Shown one piece after another: positions 18,549 to 27,226 of a stretch of DNA of 64,000 bases. The notes under the pieces were generated by a model. That model saw nothing but the letters and a program-made list of their open reading frames with translations. It made no database searches and was not told where the DNA came from. The first letter of the stretch is position 1, and each line of letters starts with the position of its first letter. A program made the translations under genes and the position numbers. Source of the stretch: Pedobacter caeni (GTDB taxonomy: Bacteria; Bacteroidota; Bacteroidia; Sphingobacteriales; Sphingobacteriaceae); NCBI RefSeq assembly GCF_900129215.1, contig NZ_FQUQ01000001.1, forward strand, positions 930,001-994,000. Reading direction: 5' to 3'.

Positions 18549-20060
18549 ATGAAAACAGCAATATTATCATTATTAAGCATTGTCTTCATTTCTGTACTCT
18601 TAACAGGCTGTGCAAAAGACAAAGGCAATTATGACTTGAAACCCATTAATGAGATTACCATTACCCCATTAAGTACATCGGAAAATATAGAGGTATTCTT
18701 AGACGATACACTGCGTATTTCACCACAGATCACACAAGAAAAGGTGTCAGCTGGTAATTACACTTACCGTTGGTACATGTTCAGTGATACTTATCAGCCA
18801 ATTATCGAACTTTCTCAAAACAAAGACCTGAAAATTGCGGCTAAGGCACCATTGGGGGGTTATACATTAGTGTATGTGGTAAAGGATGAAAACACAGGAA
18901 TCACCTCTACCCGCCAGACTCAGCTCAACATTATCTCCAGATTCAGCAGCGGGATTGTGCTGCTTGAGGAAAAAGCACAGGGGGGCGAGATCAGCCATGT
19001 AGGTCTGGATGGTCAGATTTACAGAAACTTATATTCAGAAGCTAATCAAGGTGCTTTCATTGCAAAACCTCTTGGTGAATTGCAGGGCCTCTACTATAAG
19101 GCTGGTGAAAAATTACAAAAACCAATTTATATTTTTCTGTCCGCTCCCGGCAAAAATACCGTAGAACTGGATCCACTGACGTACAAACAAGCCGGCCCAT
19201 TTTCCAATCTGCTCGCTACGCCTCCCAGTGGTCCAATACAACTTTCTGCAATTCAGGGCTACTGGAGTGGAAACTCAATTTTTGCCATTGTCAACGGAAA
19301 AGTACAGTTTGGTGCCAGGGACAATGAAAAACCATTTTTTGAAGGTGAACTAATTGGCGACTATGAGATTGCACCCTTCATCATCACCACCAGTACCGGA
19401 AATGGTTCAACTCTGGCAGGAATGACGTCCTATATAGGCTATGATCAAAAAAATGGCAGATTCTTATGGTATTCGGCATTCTCGGTAGGCTTGTTAAACA
19501 CTTACAGTACGGATATTTCAGACCCAGGGGCGTTTAATCCGAACAATGTGAAGAAAAAATGTGTGTTTGCCTGCTATTCCAATGAACCAGGTCTTTACAA
19601 TTGGTTGATGAAAGACGAGACCGGCAAAATGTACATTTATCAGATGGCTCCCGTATCTACCCAAAAAGCAGGGGCTGCTTATGCCGAAATTCCTGCTTCT
19701 GCAGAGATGAATACCGCTTCCCTTTTCGCCGGTTCCACGCAGCTACCACAGATTTATTATGTCTCCGGGAATAAGGTGCTGCTTTACGATTATAAATCCA
19801 ACACTTCCAAACTGGTCTATACGCCTCCTTCAGGAGAACAAATTACCGACCTGAAACTCTCTGTAAGCAGGATCGCAACCTATAGTACAGGATATAAAAT
19901 TATAAGAACCACAGGTAAATTATACCTGGCCACCTATAATGGAACCGAAGGCAAACTGAACGAATTTGATGTTTCTACAACCGGATCATTAGACAATCCG
20001 GTAAAGACCTATGGTGGCTTCGGCAAAATACTCAGCATGTTTTATAAAGAAAAAATATAA
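18549..20060 (+). CDS. PKD-like family surface lipoprotein
   Basis: 503 residues. The signal is ISVLLTGCAKDKGNYD (lipid Cys about 22). The KGNYDLKPINEITI start and the following TYRWYMFSD / YTLVYVVKDENTGITSTRQT block (about 70-125) are the PKD-like domain seen in SusCD-linked lipoproteins. The remaining 370 residues are beta-rich, with repeated aromatic strands suggesting a propeller. It probably extends ligand binding at the outer surface. It lies 3 bp from each neighbour, so translation is likely coupled through the operon. Confidence 0.85.
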   Translation: MKTAILSLLSIVFISVLLTGCAKDKGNYDLKPINEITITPLSTSENIEVFLDDTLRISPQITQEKVSAGNYTYRWYMFSDTYQPIIELSQNKDLKIAAKAPLGGYTLVYVVKDENTGITSTRQTQLNIISRFSSGIVLLEEKAQGGEISHVGLDGQIYRNLYSEANQGAFIAKPLGELQGLYYKAGEKLQKPIYIFLSAPGKNTVELDPLTYKQAGPFSNLLATPPSGPIQLSAIQGYWSGNSIFAIVNGKVQFGARDNEKPFFEGELIGDYEIAPFIITTSTGNGSTLAGMTSYIGYDQKNGRFLWYSAFSVGLLNTYSTDISDPGAFNPNNVKKKCVFACYSNEPGLYNWLMKDETGKMYIYQMAPVSTQKAGAAYAEIPASAEMNTASLFAGSTQLPQIYYVSGNKVLLYDYKSNTSKLVYTPPSGEQITDLKLSVSRIATYSTGYKIIRTTGKLYLATYNGTEGKLNEFDVSTTGSLDNPVKTYGGFGKILSMFYKEKI

Positions 20061-20063
20061 CCT

Positions 20064-21251
20064 ATGAAAAACAATCTTCTGATTGCTTTTGTGCTTGTTC
20101 CTTTATTGGGACAGGCACAAACAGGCAATCCATTTACATTAACCGGTAAGGTTACAGATTACAAGGCTGCCACAGATGGCACAATTTACCTGAAGTACAA
20201 ACAGAATGACATTGAGGTCAATGACAGTACTAAACTCATTAACGGCACTTATACGTTCAAAGGCTTGATCTCTTACCCTGTCGAAGCAACACTTAAATTG
20301 AAAGTTGCCGACAGTACAGAGAAATTCCACGCCCGTACCCGCATTCTCCGGGATTATGCCCATGAGTTCTATCTGGACAAAGGCAATCTTACTGCAAATT
20401 CAAATGAAAAGCTAAACAAAACTATTGTAAAAGGCTCAAAATCTGATGATGATCAACAGGAACTCCAGGCAAAACTGGCACCATACTATGCCGCGGGAAG
20501 CAAACTTTATCAGGAAGAAGGTGCTAAATTAAGCAAGAGCAAAGACAGTCTGGCCATGGCCAGTTACCTGAAAAAAAGCTATAAAAACATGCATCAGATT
20601 GATTCAGTGAAAAAAGACTATCTTTTTAACCATGCACAATCGGGGATCATCCTGGACCTGTTACAGGAATATACCAGAAGTAAGCTGGATCCTTCGGAAA
20701 TAGAACCGTTATTTGAAAAAATTCAACCAGGATTAAAAGCCTCAACTGCTGGTCAGGCCTATGGAAAGCGCATTCAACAGGCAAAAGTAAGCGCCAATGG
20801 CAGCCCCGCTCCCGATTTCGTGTTGAAAGACAAAAACGGAAAAGAGATCAGCTTATCTTCCTTAAAAGGAAAACTGGTTCTCCTCGATTTTTGGGGAAGC
20901 TGGTGTAATCCATGCAGGAAAACACATCCTCATTTGAGAAAACTCTATGCAGAATACAAATCCAGAGGTTTTGAAATTTTTGGAGTTTCCAATGAGCTGG
21001 GTAAACCTGAAGAGAATTATAAGAAATGGACTGCTGCTTTGGAGGAAGACAAAATGGAATGGATCAATGTGCTCAATGAAAAAGATAAAAGTAAAAAAGA
21101 AGAAGGTGTACTTGATAAATACAGTGTTAAGGCCTTCCCTACCAAAGTATTGATCGATAAAAATGGAGTCATTATTCAACGTTTCGTTGGAAACAGTATG
21201 GAAAATGAAAAAGAGTTGGATGAGATTCTGCATTCCAGGTTAAACCCTTAA
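20064..21251 (+). CDS. TlpA-like thioredoxin-family protein with DUF4369-type N-terminal domain
   Basis: 395 residues. A signal peptide (to about residue 19, LLGQAQT) is followed by a DUF4369-like beta domain (about 22-125), a helical linker, and a TlpA/ResA thioredoxin domain (about 245-390) with active-site C281-N-P-C284 in FWGSWCNPCRKTHP. The family acts as periplasmic disulfide reductases or peroxiredoxin-like proteins. In SusCD loci of this type the partner substrate is unknown; it may keep Cys-containing operon proteins or imported ligands reduced (inference). It is the last gene of the tight operon before a strong hairpin. Confidence 0.9.
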   Translation: MKNNLLIAFVLVPLLGQAQTGNPFTLTGKVTDYKAATDGTIYLKYKQNDIEVNDSTKLINGTYTFKGLISYPVEATLKLKVADSTEKFHARTRILRDYAHEFYLDKGNLTANSNEKLNKTIVKGSKSDDDQQELQAKLAPYYAAGSKLYQEEGAKLSKSKDSLAMASYLKKSYKNMHQIDSVKKDYLFNHAQSGIILDLLQEYTRSKLDPSEIEPLFEKIQPGLKASTAGQAYGKRIQQAKVSANGSPAPDFVLKDKNGKEISLSSLKGKLVLLDFWGSWCNPCRKTHPHLRKLYAEYKSRGFEIFGVSNELGKPEENYKKWTAALEEDKMEWINVLNEKDKSKKEEGVLDKYSVKAFPTKVLIDKNGVIIQRFVGNSMENEKELDEILHSRLNP

Positions 21252-21313
21252 TAAAAGATTGCGACTAAGTCTTGAAAAGATTGTCATAGATGAGTACACG
21301 CAATTACTAATGA

Positions 21314-21365
21314 AACCATCATAAGCATACTGCTTACAAAAAGCAATGGTATGCTTATGATGGTT
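21314..21365. terminator. Long near-perfect hairpin between operon and protease gene
   Basis: A 17-bp perfect inverted repeat, aaccatcataagcatac (21314-21330) against gtatgcttatgatggtt (21349-21365), encloses a second short stem tgctt/aagca. There is no T run after it, so it could be a terminator, an mRNA-stabilising structure or a dyad operator. Confidence 0.6.
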
Positions 21366-21384
21366 CATAACCTCTGAAAGCAAG

Positions 21385-22251
21385 ATGAACCAACAACTGG
21401 CAAAATTTTATTATTTATTCCTTGTATTTCTAGTCAGCATAGAATGTTTTGGGCAAATTAATCCCACCAATCCGGTACGCAACATTCAGAATGCCGGATC
21501 AGCACTGAAATTAAAAGGGAAGGCTTTGCAGGTCAATATATTCATTTCAGCCAAAGAAGGCCCCGCATGGACCAGGAAAGCCAAGGATATGGTACTTAAA
21601 GTCATACCAGAATCCGATGCCTGGCTTAAAAGGGAATTGAAAAAATACCAACATACCATGAAGATCAGCCACAAAACTTTTGGATATGATCAGGATATCA
21701 GATTGAAATCCGATGCAGATCCGGATGCCGGCAATGTTAAATGGCCGACAGAAATCCTGAAACGAATGGGATATGCATCTCCAATGGATTTCTATCGTCA
21801 ATTGAAAAAAGACATTGATTTTGATCAGATGTACATTGTATTTTTTATAAACACCGAAGGGCAATCTTATTCAAATCCATGTGATATTCATCATGAAAAA
21901 GACCAGGAGGCTTTTGTAGAATCCGTTGCGGTATTTAAAAAATACGAAGGGAAGGCCATTACGGATAAAAGCGAAAGATATGTGATTCCCCACGAAATCT
22001 TACACCTGTTCGGAGCCCTTGATTTATATGATGGTGAACACCAGACTCACAAAACAGAAAAATTTGCCATAAGAAAGCTCCGCAATTCGATTATGCTTGG
22101 CTCTGTTCGTTTTCAGAATCAGAACCAGAAACAGTGGGAACTTCCAAAGTATGAAATAGATGAATTTAATGCTTACATGATGGGTTTGCACAATAATTAT
22201 CAGAAATGGTATGATCAGCTGTCTAAAAAATTTGCGAAATTTTACGAATAA
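21385..22251 (+). CDS. Secreted metzincin-like zinc metalloprotease (Asp third ligand)
   Basis: 288 residues with a signal peptide (FLVFLVSIECFGQ, about residue 24). The zinc motif HEILHLFGALD occupies about 203-213. This is HExxHxxGxxD, the metzincin pattern with Asp as third ligand, as in snapalysin-type enzymes. A Met-turn candidate follows in NSIMLGS (Met about 237). I do not place it in a named family. It lies 133 bp after the TlpA-like gene in the same direction, and a secreted protease fits a peptide-uptake role for the SusCD locus (inference). The hairpin between them may reduce its expression. Confidence 0.75.
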   Translation: MNQQLAKFYYLFLVFLVSIECFGQINPTNPVRNIQNAGSALKLKGKALQVNIFISAKEGPAWTRKAKDMVLKVIPESDAWLKRELKKYQHTMKISHKTFGYDQDIRLKSDADPDAGNVKWPTEILKRMGYASPMDFYRQLKKDIDFDQMYIVFFINTEGQSYSNPCDIHHEKDQEAFVESVAVFKKYEGKAITDKSERYVIPHEILHLFGALDLYDGEHQTHKTEKFAIRKLRNSIMLGSVRFQNQNQKQWELPKYEIDEFNAYMMGLHNNYQKWYDQLSKKFAKFYE

Positions 22252-22666
22252 CGAGCCTTCGGCGTTTAGAAAACGTGATCAAACTTCGTACCGATCCAAG
22301 TCCCCAATTTGACCTCAAATCTTGAGGTTGATCCCTCTTGGCTGACTAAGCAAATACCTTTATTTTTTTCTTATAAAATGCATCAAAAGACCTGATGTAA
22401 ACACTGCTAAAATAATACAAAACCAGGCAAATGACTACTCTCGTATGATTAGTAATTTCGAAAAGACTGTGCTGACTTAAAAGTAACAAGTAAATCACGA
22501 TACTAAGAAAACAGCCATTCATCTTTTGCTGCATCCTCTCTTTTCCTTAAGCGCCCCTATTCTCATAAAAAAGTCAGAATATTAATATCACTTGGAATTA
22601 CATTGTGCACAACCTAATTTTACACAATTAAATAGATAGACAGACAAAAATGATAAACAGATCCCA
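22252..22666. other. 415-bp intergenic stretch upstream of ohrR
   Basis: It contains a short perfect stem acctcaa/ttgaggt (22311-22327) with no T run. A minus-strand 62-codon ORF (22346-22534) is hydrophobic but matches nothing I recognise. The OhrR-type inverted repeat near 22602-22632 is listed separately. Otherwise I see no gene. Confidence 0.4.
22602..22632. promoter_or_regulatory. Candidate OhrR/MarR operator
   Basis: A perfect palindrome TTGTGCACAA (22603-22612) is followed by an A/T-rich TTTTACACAATTAAA. ATTGTG (22602-22607) and CACAAT (22623-22628) form a wider dyad. MarR/OhrR proteins bind such inverted repeats over their own promoters. It ends about 34 bp before the ohrR start. Confidence 0.45.
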
Positions 22667-23098
22667 ATGGAAAGTTTAAAACTCGAAAACCAATTGTGTT
22701 TTCCCATATACGCACTATCAAGGCAGATCACTGCGATATACAGACCTCATCTTGAGTTAATTGAGCTCACCTACCCTCAGTATTTAGTCATGTTGGTACT
22801 TTGGCAAAAGGAAACAGTAACTGTAAAAGAACTGGGTAAACTTTTATGGCTGGATAGCGGCACCCTCACTCCTTTATTGAAGCGGATGGAAGAGAACAAA
22901 CTCCTGAGCAGAAACAGATCTGAAACCGACGAGAGAGTCGTCAACATCCTGATCTCCGGTAAAGGAAAAGCCTTAAAAGAACAAGCCCTTGCCATTCCGG
23001 ATGCCATCAAAAATGCATTAGCCACAGATGAAGACCAGCTTTTTTCCCTGCGTGATCAGCTCAAACAAATCTTATCTCTTACAACGGAAAATAAATAG
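22667..23098 (+). CDS. ohrR: OhrR-type MarR-family peroxide-sensing repressor
   Basis: 143 residues. It begins MESLKLENQLCFPIYALSRQ, in which C11 matches the redox-sensing Cys of OhrR (LxNQLCFxLY). The winged-helix region (about 40-110) has KELGKLLWLDSGTLTPLLKR as recognition helix and ETDERVVNILISGKGK as wing. Oxidation of that Cys by organic hydroperoxides releases DNA. The ohr gene follows 59 bp downstream in the same direction, so this is the classic regulator/effector pair. A dyad symmetry upstream suggests autoregulation. Confidence 0.9.
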   Translation: MESLKLENQLCFPIYALSRQITAIYRPHLELIELTYPQYLVMLVLWQKETVTVKELGKLLWLDSGTLTPLLKRMEENKLLSRNRSETDERVVNILISGKGKALKEQALAIPDAIKNALATDEDQLFSLRDQLKQILSLTTENK

Positions 23099-23157
23099 AC
23101 ACCCCATTATTAGAAAATAAACAGAACCCTATCATTAATCCTAAAAAACAAATAAAA

Positions 23158-23583
23158 ATGAAAGTATTGTATACAGCCGCAGCTACGGCAACAGGCGGAA
23201 GAAACGGACAAGTTAAAAGCTCAGATGGCGTATTAGACCTGGAAGTACGCATGCCAAAAGCATTAGGCGGTGCACATGACGGTTACACCAACCCGGAGCA
23301 ATTGTTTGCTGCCGGTTATTCCGCTTGTTTTGACAGTGCCCTGAACCTGGTGATCAAAACCGGAAAAACTACAACAGGTACTACTACAGTAACTGCAGAA
23401 GTGAGCATCGGTCAGAACGATACCGGTGGATTTGGACTGGCTGTTAAAATGGCGGTAAACATCCCTGGTGTAGATCAGCAGCAAGCTGAAGAACTCGTTG
23501 CCAAAGCGCACCAGATCTGTCCTTATTCTAATGCAACAAGAGGAAATATGGAAGTGATCCTTAGCGTAACCAACAACGGTTAA
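23158..23583 (+). CDS. ohr: Organic hydroperoxide resistance protein, Ohr/OsmC family
   Basis: 141 residues, full length for Ohr. The two active-site cysteines are C57 (YSACFDSAL) and C121 (HQICPYSNATRGN). The N-terminal half has GRNGQVKSSDGVLDLEVRMP and the GGAHDGYTNPEQLFAAGYS signature. It is a cytoplasmic thiol peroxidase that reduces organic hydroperoxides using a lipoyl-type reductant. It is paired with ohrR. The stop lies in the first unit of a 20-bp tandem duplication. Confidence 0.95.
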   Translation: MKVLYTAAATATGGRNGQVKSSDGVLDLEVRMPKALGGAHDGYTNPEQLFAAGYSACFDSALNLVIKTGKTTTGTTTVTAEVSIGQNDTGGFGLAVKMAVNIPGVDQQQAEELVAKAHQICPYSNATRGNMEVILSVTNNG

Positions 23584-23614
23584 GCGCTTCAGATAACGAT
23601 TAAGCACTTTAGAA
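23575..23614 (+). repeat. 20-bp tandem duplication across the ohr stop codon
   Basis: Units aacggttaagcgcttcagat (23575-23594) and aacgattaagcactttagaa (23595-23614) match at 16 of 20 positions. The TAA stop of ohr is in the first unit. Confidence 0.7.
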
Positions 23615-23664
23615 ATAAGCAAAGGCCTGAGTTCAGTTCCAATGAACTCAGGCCTTTGCTTATT
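23614..23664. terminator. Strong intrinsic terminator after ohr
   Basis: A perfect 22-bp inverted repeat (arms 23614-23635 and 23643-23664, core gcaaaggcctgagttca) with a 7-nt loop. It ends in ttatt rather than a pure T run, but the stem is very stable. Confidence 0.85.
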
Positions 23665-23708
23665 GACACAATAATTCGTATTTTCAGCTACACCATCCTC
23701 CCTTCATT

Positions 23709-25451
23709 ATGCCGATCCTCTGGAAATATTTTAAAGTACAAAAATGGTGGGTGGTCCTCGCCCTCTTCCTTGCAGCCGTTGCTCAACTATTGAGCCTCAC
23801 AGACCCGATCATCTTCGGGAAGATCATTGATGAGTATGCCACAAATCCAGGAAATAAAAGCCAGGAGGAACTCGTTAACGGGGTGCTGTACTGGCTAAGC
23901 ATTGCCATCGCGATTGCCATTGCTGCCCGGATTGCCAAAGCTTTTCAGGAATATTATACCCGGCTGGCGGTTCAGCAGTTTGGAATGCAGATTTTCAACG
24001 ATGGCTTAAAACAAACCTTACGCCTCTCCTTTCAGGAATTTGAGGAAAGCCATAGCGGAGAAACCTTGTCCATCTTACAAAAGGTAAAAACCGATACCGA
24101 ACGTTTCATCAATTCTTTCATTAACATTCTCTTTTCCTCGATTGTTGGGATGGGCTTCCTGATCTGGTATTCCATTACTAAAAACTGGATGCTTGTGCCA
24201 GTATTCATTATTGGAATCCTCGTTCTTGGATCCCTTACCGGACTATTGAGTAAGAAAATCAAAACCGTGCAAAGGTCCATCAACAGGGAAACCAACAAAA
24301 TGGCTGGTATCATCACAGAATCGCTGCGCAATATTGAACTCGTCAAAAGCCTTGGCCTCACCTTTCCCGAGATCCGCAGGTTAAAGATCCAGACACAAAA
24401 CATCTATGATCTGGAAATGATGAAGACCAAACGTGTCCGCACCCTTTCTTTTCTGCAGGGAACCACGCTCAACCTGCTCAAACAATCCATCCTGTTCATC
24501 CTGCTCTGGCTCATCTTCCGCAATAAGCTCAGCACCGGAGAACTGATCACCATGCAGTTCATTTCTACTTCCATTTTCGGCCCTTTACAGGACCTTGGGA
24601 ACATCATCCTGAGTTACCGTGAGGTAGAAGCCTCAGTTCATAATTTCGATCAACTGATGCAAAAACCTATAGAAAGAAAACCAGATTCCCCTAAAAAGAC
24701 AGGTCCTTTAATCAACTTATCATTTGATCAGGTCGTTTTCCGGCATAAAACCGCACAGACCAACGCCATAGACAACATCTCTTTTCATGTCAACAGCGGC
24801 GAAACCATTGCCTTTGTTGGTCCTTCAGGATCTGGCAAATCAACTCTGGTTAAGCTATTGGTAGGCTTATACCGCCCGGTTTCGGGAGATATCCTGTTCA
24901 ACGAGTTCAATGCAAAAGAGATCAGTTATAACGAACTCCGCCGTCAGATTGGCTTTGTTACCCAGGACACGCAATTGTTTGCCGGCACCATTAAAGAGAA
25001 CCTTTTATTTGTCAAAGGAACAGCCACAGACGAAGAACTACTCAGCGCCCTGGATAAAGCTTCCTGTACCAAACTGCTGGAAAAATCCGAAAAAGGCATC
25101 AATACCCTGCTCGGCGAAGGCGGATTGAAATTATCCGGAGGAGAAAAACAACGCATTTCCATTGCCCGTGCTTTACTGAGAAATCCAAGACTGCTGATTT
25201 TTGATGAGGCGACCTCTGCACTGGACTCCCTCACCGAAGAAGAAATCACCAGCACCATCCGCGACCTTTCCATGAGCAAAGACCGCATTACCATCGTCAT
25301 TGCCCACCGCCTGTCCACCATTATGCATGCCGATGTGATCTATGTACTGGAAAAAGGAAAAATCTCTGAGGCCGGTTCTCATCAGGAACTACTGGAACAA
25401 AAAGGCTTATACTATGCCATGTGGCGGCAACAAGTTGGAGAACGAAAGTGA
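23709..25451 (+). CDS. ABC exporter, fused permease and ATPase
   Basis: 580 residues: a six-helix type-1 exporter membrane domain (about 10-310), then a nucleotide-binding domain with Walker A GPSGSGKST near 371, signature LSGGEKQR near 474, Walker B LLIFDEATSALD near 494 and the H-loop in IAHRLST near 531. This is a half-transporter acting as a homodimer or heterodimer, exporting lipids, peptides or drugs; the substrate is unknown. It is transcribed with the antiporter gene 19 bp downstream, which is unusual company and may reflect read-through rather than function. Confidence 0.93.
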   Translation: MPILWKYFKVQKWWVVLALFLAAVAQLLSLTDPIIFGKIIDEYATNPGNKSQEELVNGVLYWLSIAIAIAIAARIAKAFQEYYTRLAVQQFGMQIFNDGLKQTLRLSFQEFEESHSGETLSILQKVKTDTERFINSFINILFSSIVGMGFLIWYSITKNWMLVPVFIIGILVLGSLTGLLSKKIKTVQRSINRETNKMAGIITESLRNIELVKSLGLTFPEIRRLKIQTQNIYDLEMMKTKRVRTLSFLQGTTLNLLKQSILFILLWLIFRNKLSTGELITMQFISTSIFGPLQDLGNIILSYREVEASVHNFDQLMQKPIERKPDSPKKTGPLINLSFDQVVFRHKTAQTNAIDNISFHVNSGETIAFVGPSGSGKSTLVKLLVGLYRPVSGDILFNEFNAKEISYNELRRQIGFVTQDTQLFAGTIKENLLFVKGTATDEELLSALDKASCTKLLEKSEKGINTLLGEGGLKLSGGEKQRISIARALLRNPRLLIFDEATSALDSLTEEEITSTIRDLSMSKDRITIVIAHRLSTIMHADVIYVLEKGKISEAGSHQELLEQKGLYYAMWRQQVGERK

Positions 25452-25470
25452 TTTTTCCTATTTTTGCAAA

Positions 25471-27066
25471 ATGATACATGCTAACCTCCTCCTTATCCTC
25501 GCTTTATTCTTTGCGATGGCCCTCCTCTACCTGTTGAGCCAGCGCTGGAAAATCTCCTATCCTATTTTTCTCGTCATCGGCGGACTCGGAATCAGTTTCA
25601 TTCCCGGTATCCCACCAATAAATATCAACCCAGACATTGTATTTCTTATTTTTCTCCCTCCTTTGCTGTTTGAAGCTGCATGGTATACTTCCTGGAACGA
25701 ATTCTGGAAATGGAAAAGATCTATACTCCTGCTCGGTTTCGGCCTGGTCCTGATCACCTCCCTGGCCATCGCTTATTTTTCGGTGAGCATTATTCCGGGA
25801 TTTACCCTCGCTCTGGGCTTCTTACTAGGCGGGATCATCTCCCCGCCTGATGCAGTAGCAGCAACTTCTGTTTTAAAGGGAGTAGATATGCCAAAACGCG
25901 GTTTAACTATGCTGGAAGGAGAAAGTCTGGTTAATGATGCTGCCTCTTTAACTGTATTCAGGTTCGCCCTGGCCTGTATCCTTACCGGGCAATTTGTCTT
26001 TCAGAAAGCAGCAACAGACTTTATTATCCTTTCTGTAATGGGCGTAATTGTAGGCCTTGTGATTGCACACATCCTTTACTTTGTGTTGCGCTATTGGGCA
26101 AAATCATCCAGTATCACCACTCCCATTACCCTGATTGCCCCATACCTGATGTATATCGTAGCAGAGCAATTTCACTGGTCGGGTGTATTGGCCGTAGTAA
26201 GTGGAGGACTTTTTCTTTCTTTCCGTTCCAACGATTTCCTGAACTACCATACCCGCCTGCAAACCAAAGAAGTCTGGGCAACTGTGGGCTTTTTGCTCAA
26301 CGGATTTGTGTTTATCCTCATTGGTCTGGAACTACCGGTTATTGTAGAAGGTCTGGAAGGTTATTCCATAGACGAGGCCATTAACTATGCTTTAATCATC
26401 AGTGCAATTGTGATCGTGGCCAGGATCATCCTGGTTTACCTCGTCACTTTTATCCCCAGACTGAGCCCAAAAATCAGGAAGCGCGAAAAAAGCCCTGGTT
26501 TCAAACTGCCTTTTATCATCGGATGGGCAGGAATGCGTGGTGTGGTCTCACTGGCTTCGGCTTTAGCCATTCCCCTTACCTTATCCAATGGCGAGGCCTT
26601 TCCTCACCGCAACCTGATCTTGTTCATCACTTTTATCGTGATCCTTGTAACCCTGGTGTTTCAGGGTTTAACACTCCCTATTTTCCTGAAGCTGTTAAAG
26701 GTGGAAGAAATAGACTACCATGTTCCCTTCGATCAGCAAAAAGAAGCCATTCACCTCCTGTTGGCTAAAGAAGCTGTCTTATTTCTGGACAACAAATACA
26801 GTAAAGAAATGGCTGATTTTGAAACGATCCGCAGGATCAAGGAACAAATGGAACGCAGCATCAGGGCTACAGAACAAACTGTTGCCGAGCAAAAACAACA
26901 GGTCGCTTCCGTACGTAAGCTGTACAAAAAGATTATGCTGGACCTGACTGCCTTCAGAAGGACAGAATTACATAAGCTGAGGGCCACTAAAATCTATGAT
27001 GATGAGGTGCTTCGGGATATGGAAAACAACCTCGATCTGGAAGAAGCACGCTTTTACAAGCATTAA
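25471..27066 (+). CDS. CPA1-family Na+/H+ antiporter (NhaP/NhaG-like)
   Basis: 531 residues from ATG 25471. A longer frame to 25342 would overlap the ABC gene by over 100 bp and adds a non-membrane tail, so it is rejected. About 12 membrane segments (5-400) include GGIISPPDAVAATSVLKG and MLEGESLVNDAASL, where the ND pair near residue 153 is the CPA1 cation site. A cytoplasmic C-terminal tail (about 410-531) is strongly helical and charged, as in NhaP/SynNhaP. The role is sodium or potassium exchange for protons and pH homeostasis. Confidence 0.92.
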   Translation: MIHANLLLILALFFAMALLYLLSQRWKISYPIFLVIGGLGISFIPGIPPININPDIVFLIFLPPLLFEAAWYTSWNEFWKWKRSILLLGFGLVLITSLAIAYFSVSIIPGFTLALGFLLGGIISPPDAVAATSVLKGVDMPKRGLTMLEGESLVNDAASLTVFRFALACILTGQFVFQKAATDFIILSVMGVIVGLVIAHILYFVLRYWAKSSSITTPITLIAPYLMYIVAEQFHWSGVLAVVSGGLFLSFRSNDFLNYHTRLQTKEVWATVGFLLNGFVFILIGLELPVIVEGLEGYSIDEAINYALIISAIVIVARIILVYLVTFIPRLSPKIRKREKSPGFKLPFIIGWAGMRGVVSLASALAIPLTLSNGEAFPHRNLILFITFIVILVTLVFQGLTLPIFLKLLKVEEIDYHVPFDQQKEAIHLLLAKEAVLFLDNKYSKEMADFETIRRIKEQMERSIRATEQTVAEQKQQVASVRKLYKKIMLDLTAFRRTELHKLRATKIYDDEVLRDMENNLDLEEARFYKH

Positions 27067-27089
27067 ATAGATCATCTTTAAACAACATC

Positions 27090-27118
27090 GCTGTTCCTGG
27101 ATTTATCCCGGGAACAGC
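27090..27118. terminator. Hairpin after antiporter gene
   Basis: Stem gctgttcc (27090-27097) / ggaacagc (27111-27118) followed by an A/T-rich tract, between convergent genes. Confidence 0.6.
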
Positions 27119-27124
27119 AATTAT

Positions 27125-27180
27125 TAATTTATTAAACGAGGTGTCTATTTCATTTAAACGAGCCTTATTTCATTTAAACG
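27125..27180. repeat. Degenerate 20-22-bp tandem repeat
   Basis: tatttcatttaaacg occurs at 27146-27160 and 27166-27180 (period 20), and a diverged copy, taatttattaaacg, ends at 27138. It lies in the intergenic space behind the antiporter gene. Confidence 0.6.
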
Positions 27181-27226
27181 GCAGCCCTGCTTAATGATAT
27201 AAATACATCAAGATATCTAGATCGCC

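Noticed and set aside
22346..22534. Minus-strand hydrophobic ORF upstream of ohrR
   Set aside because: 62 codons, no motif, no ribosome-binding site and a low-complexity A/T-rich context; likely chance.
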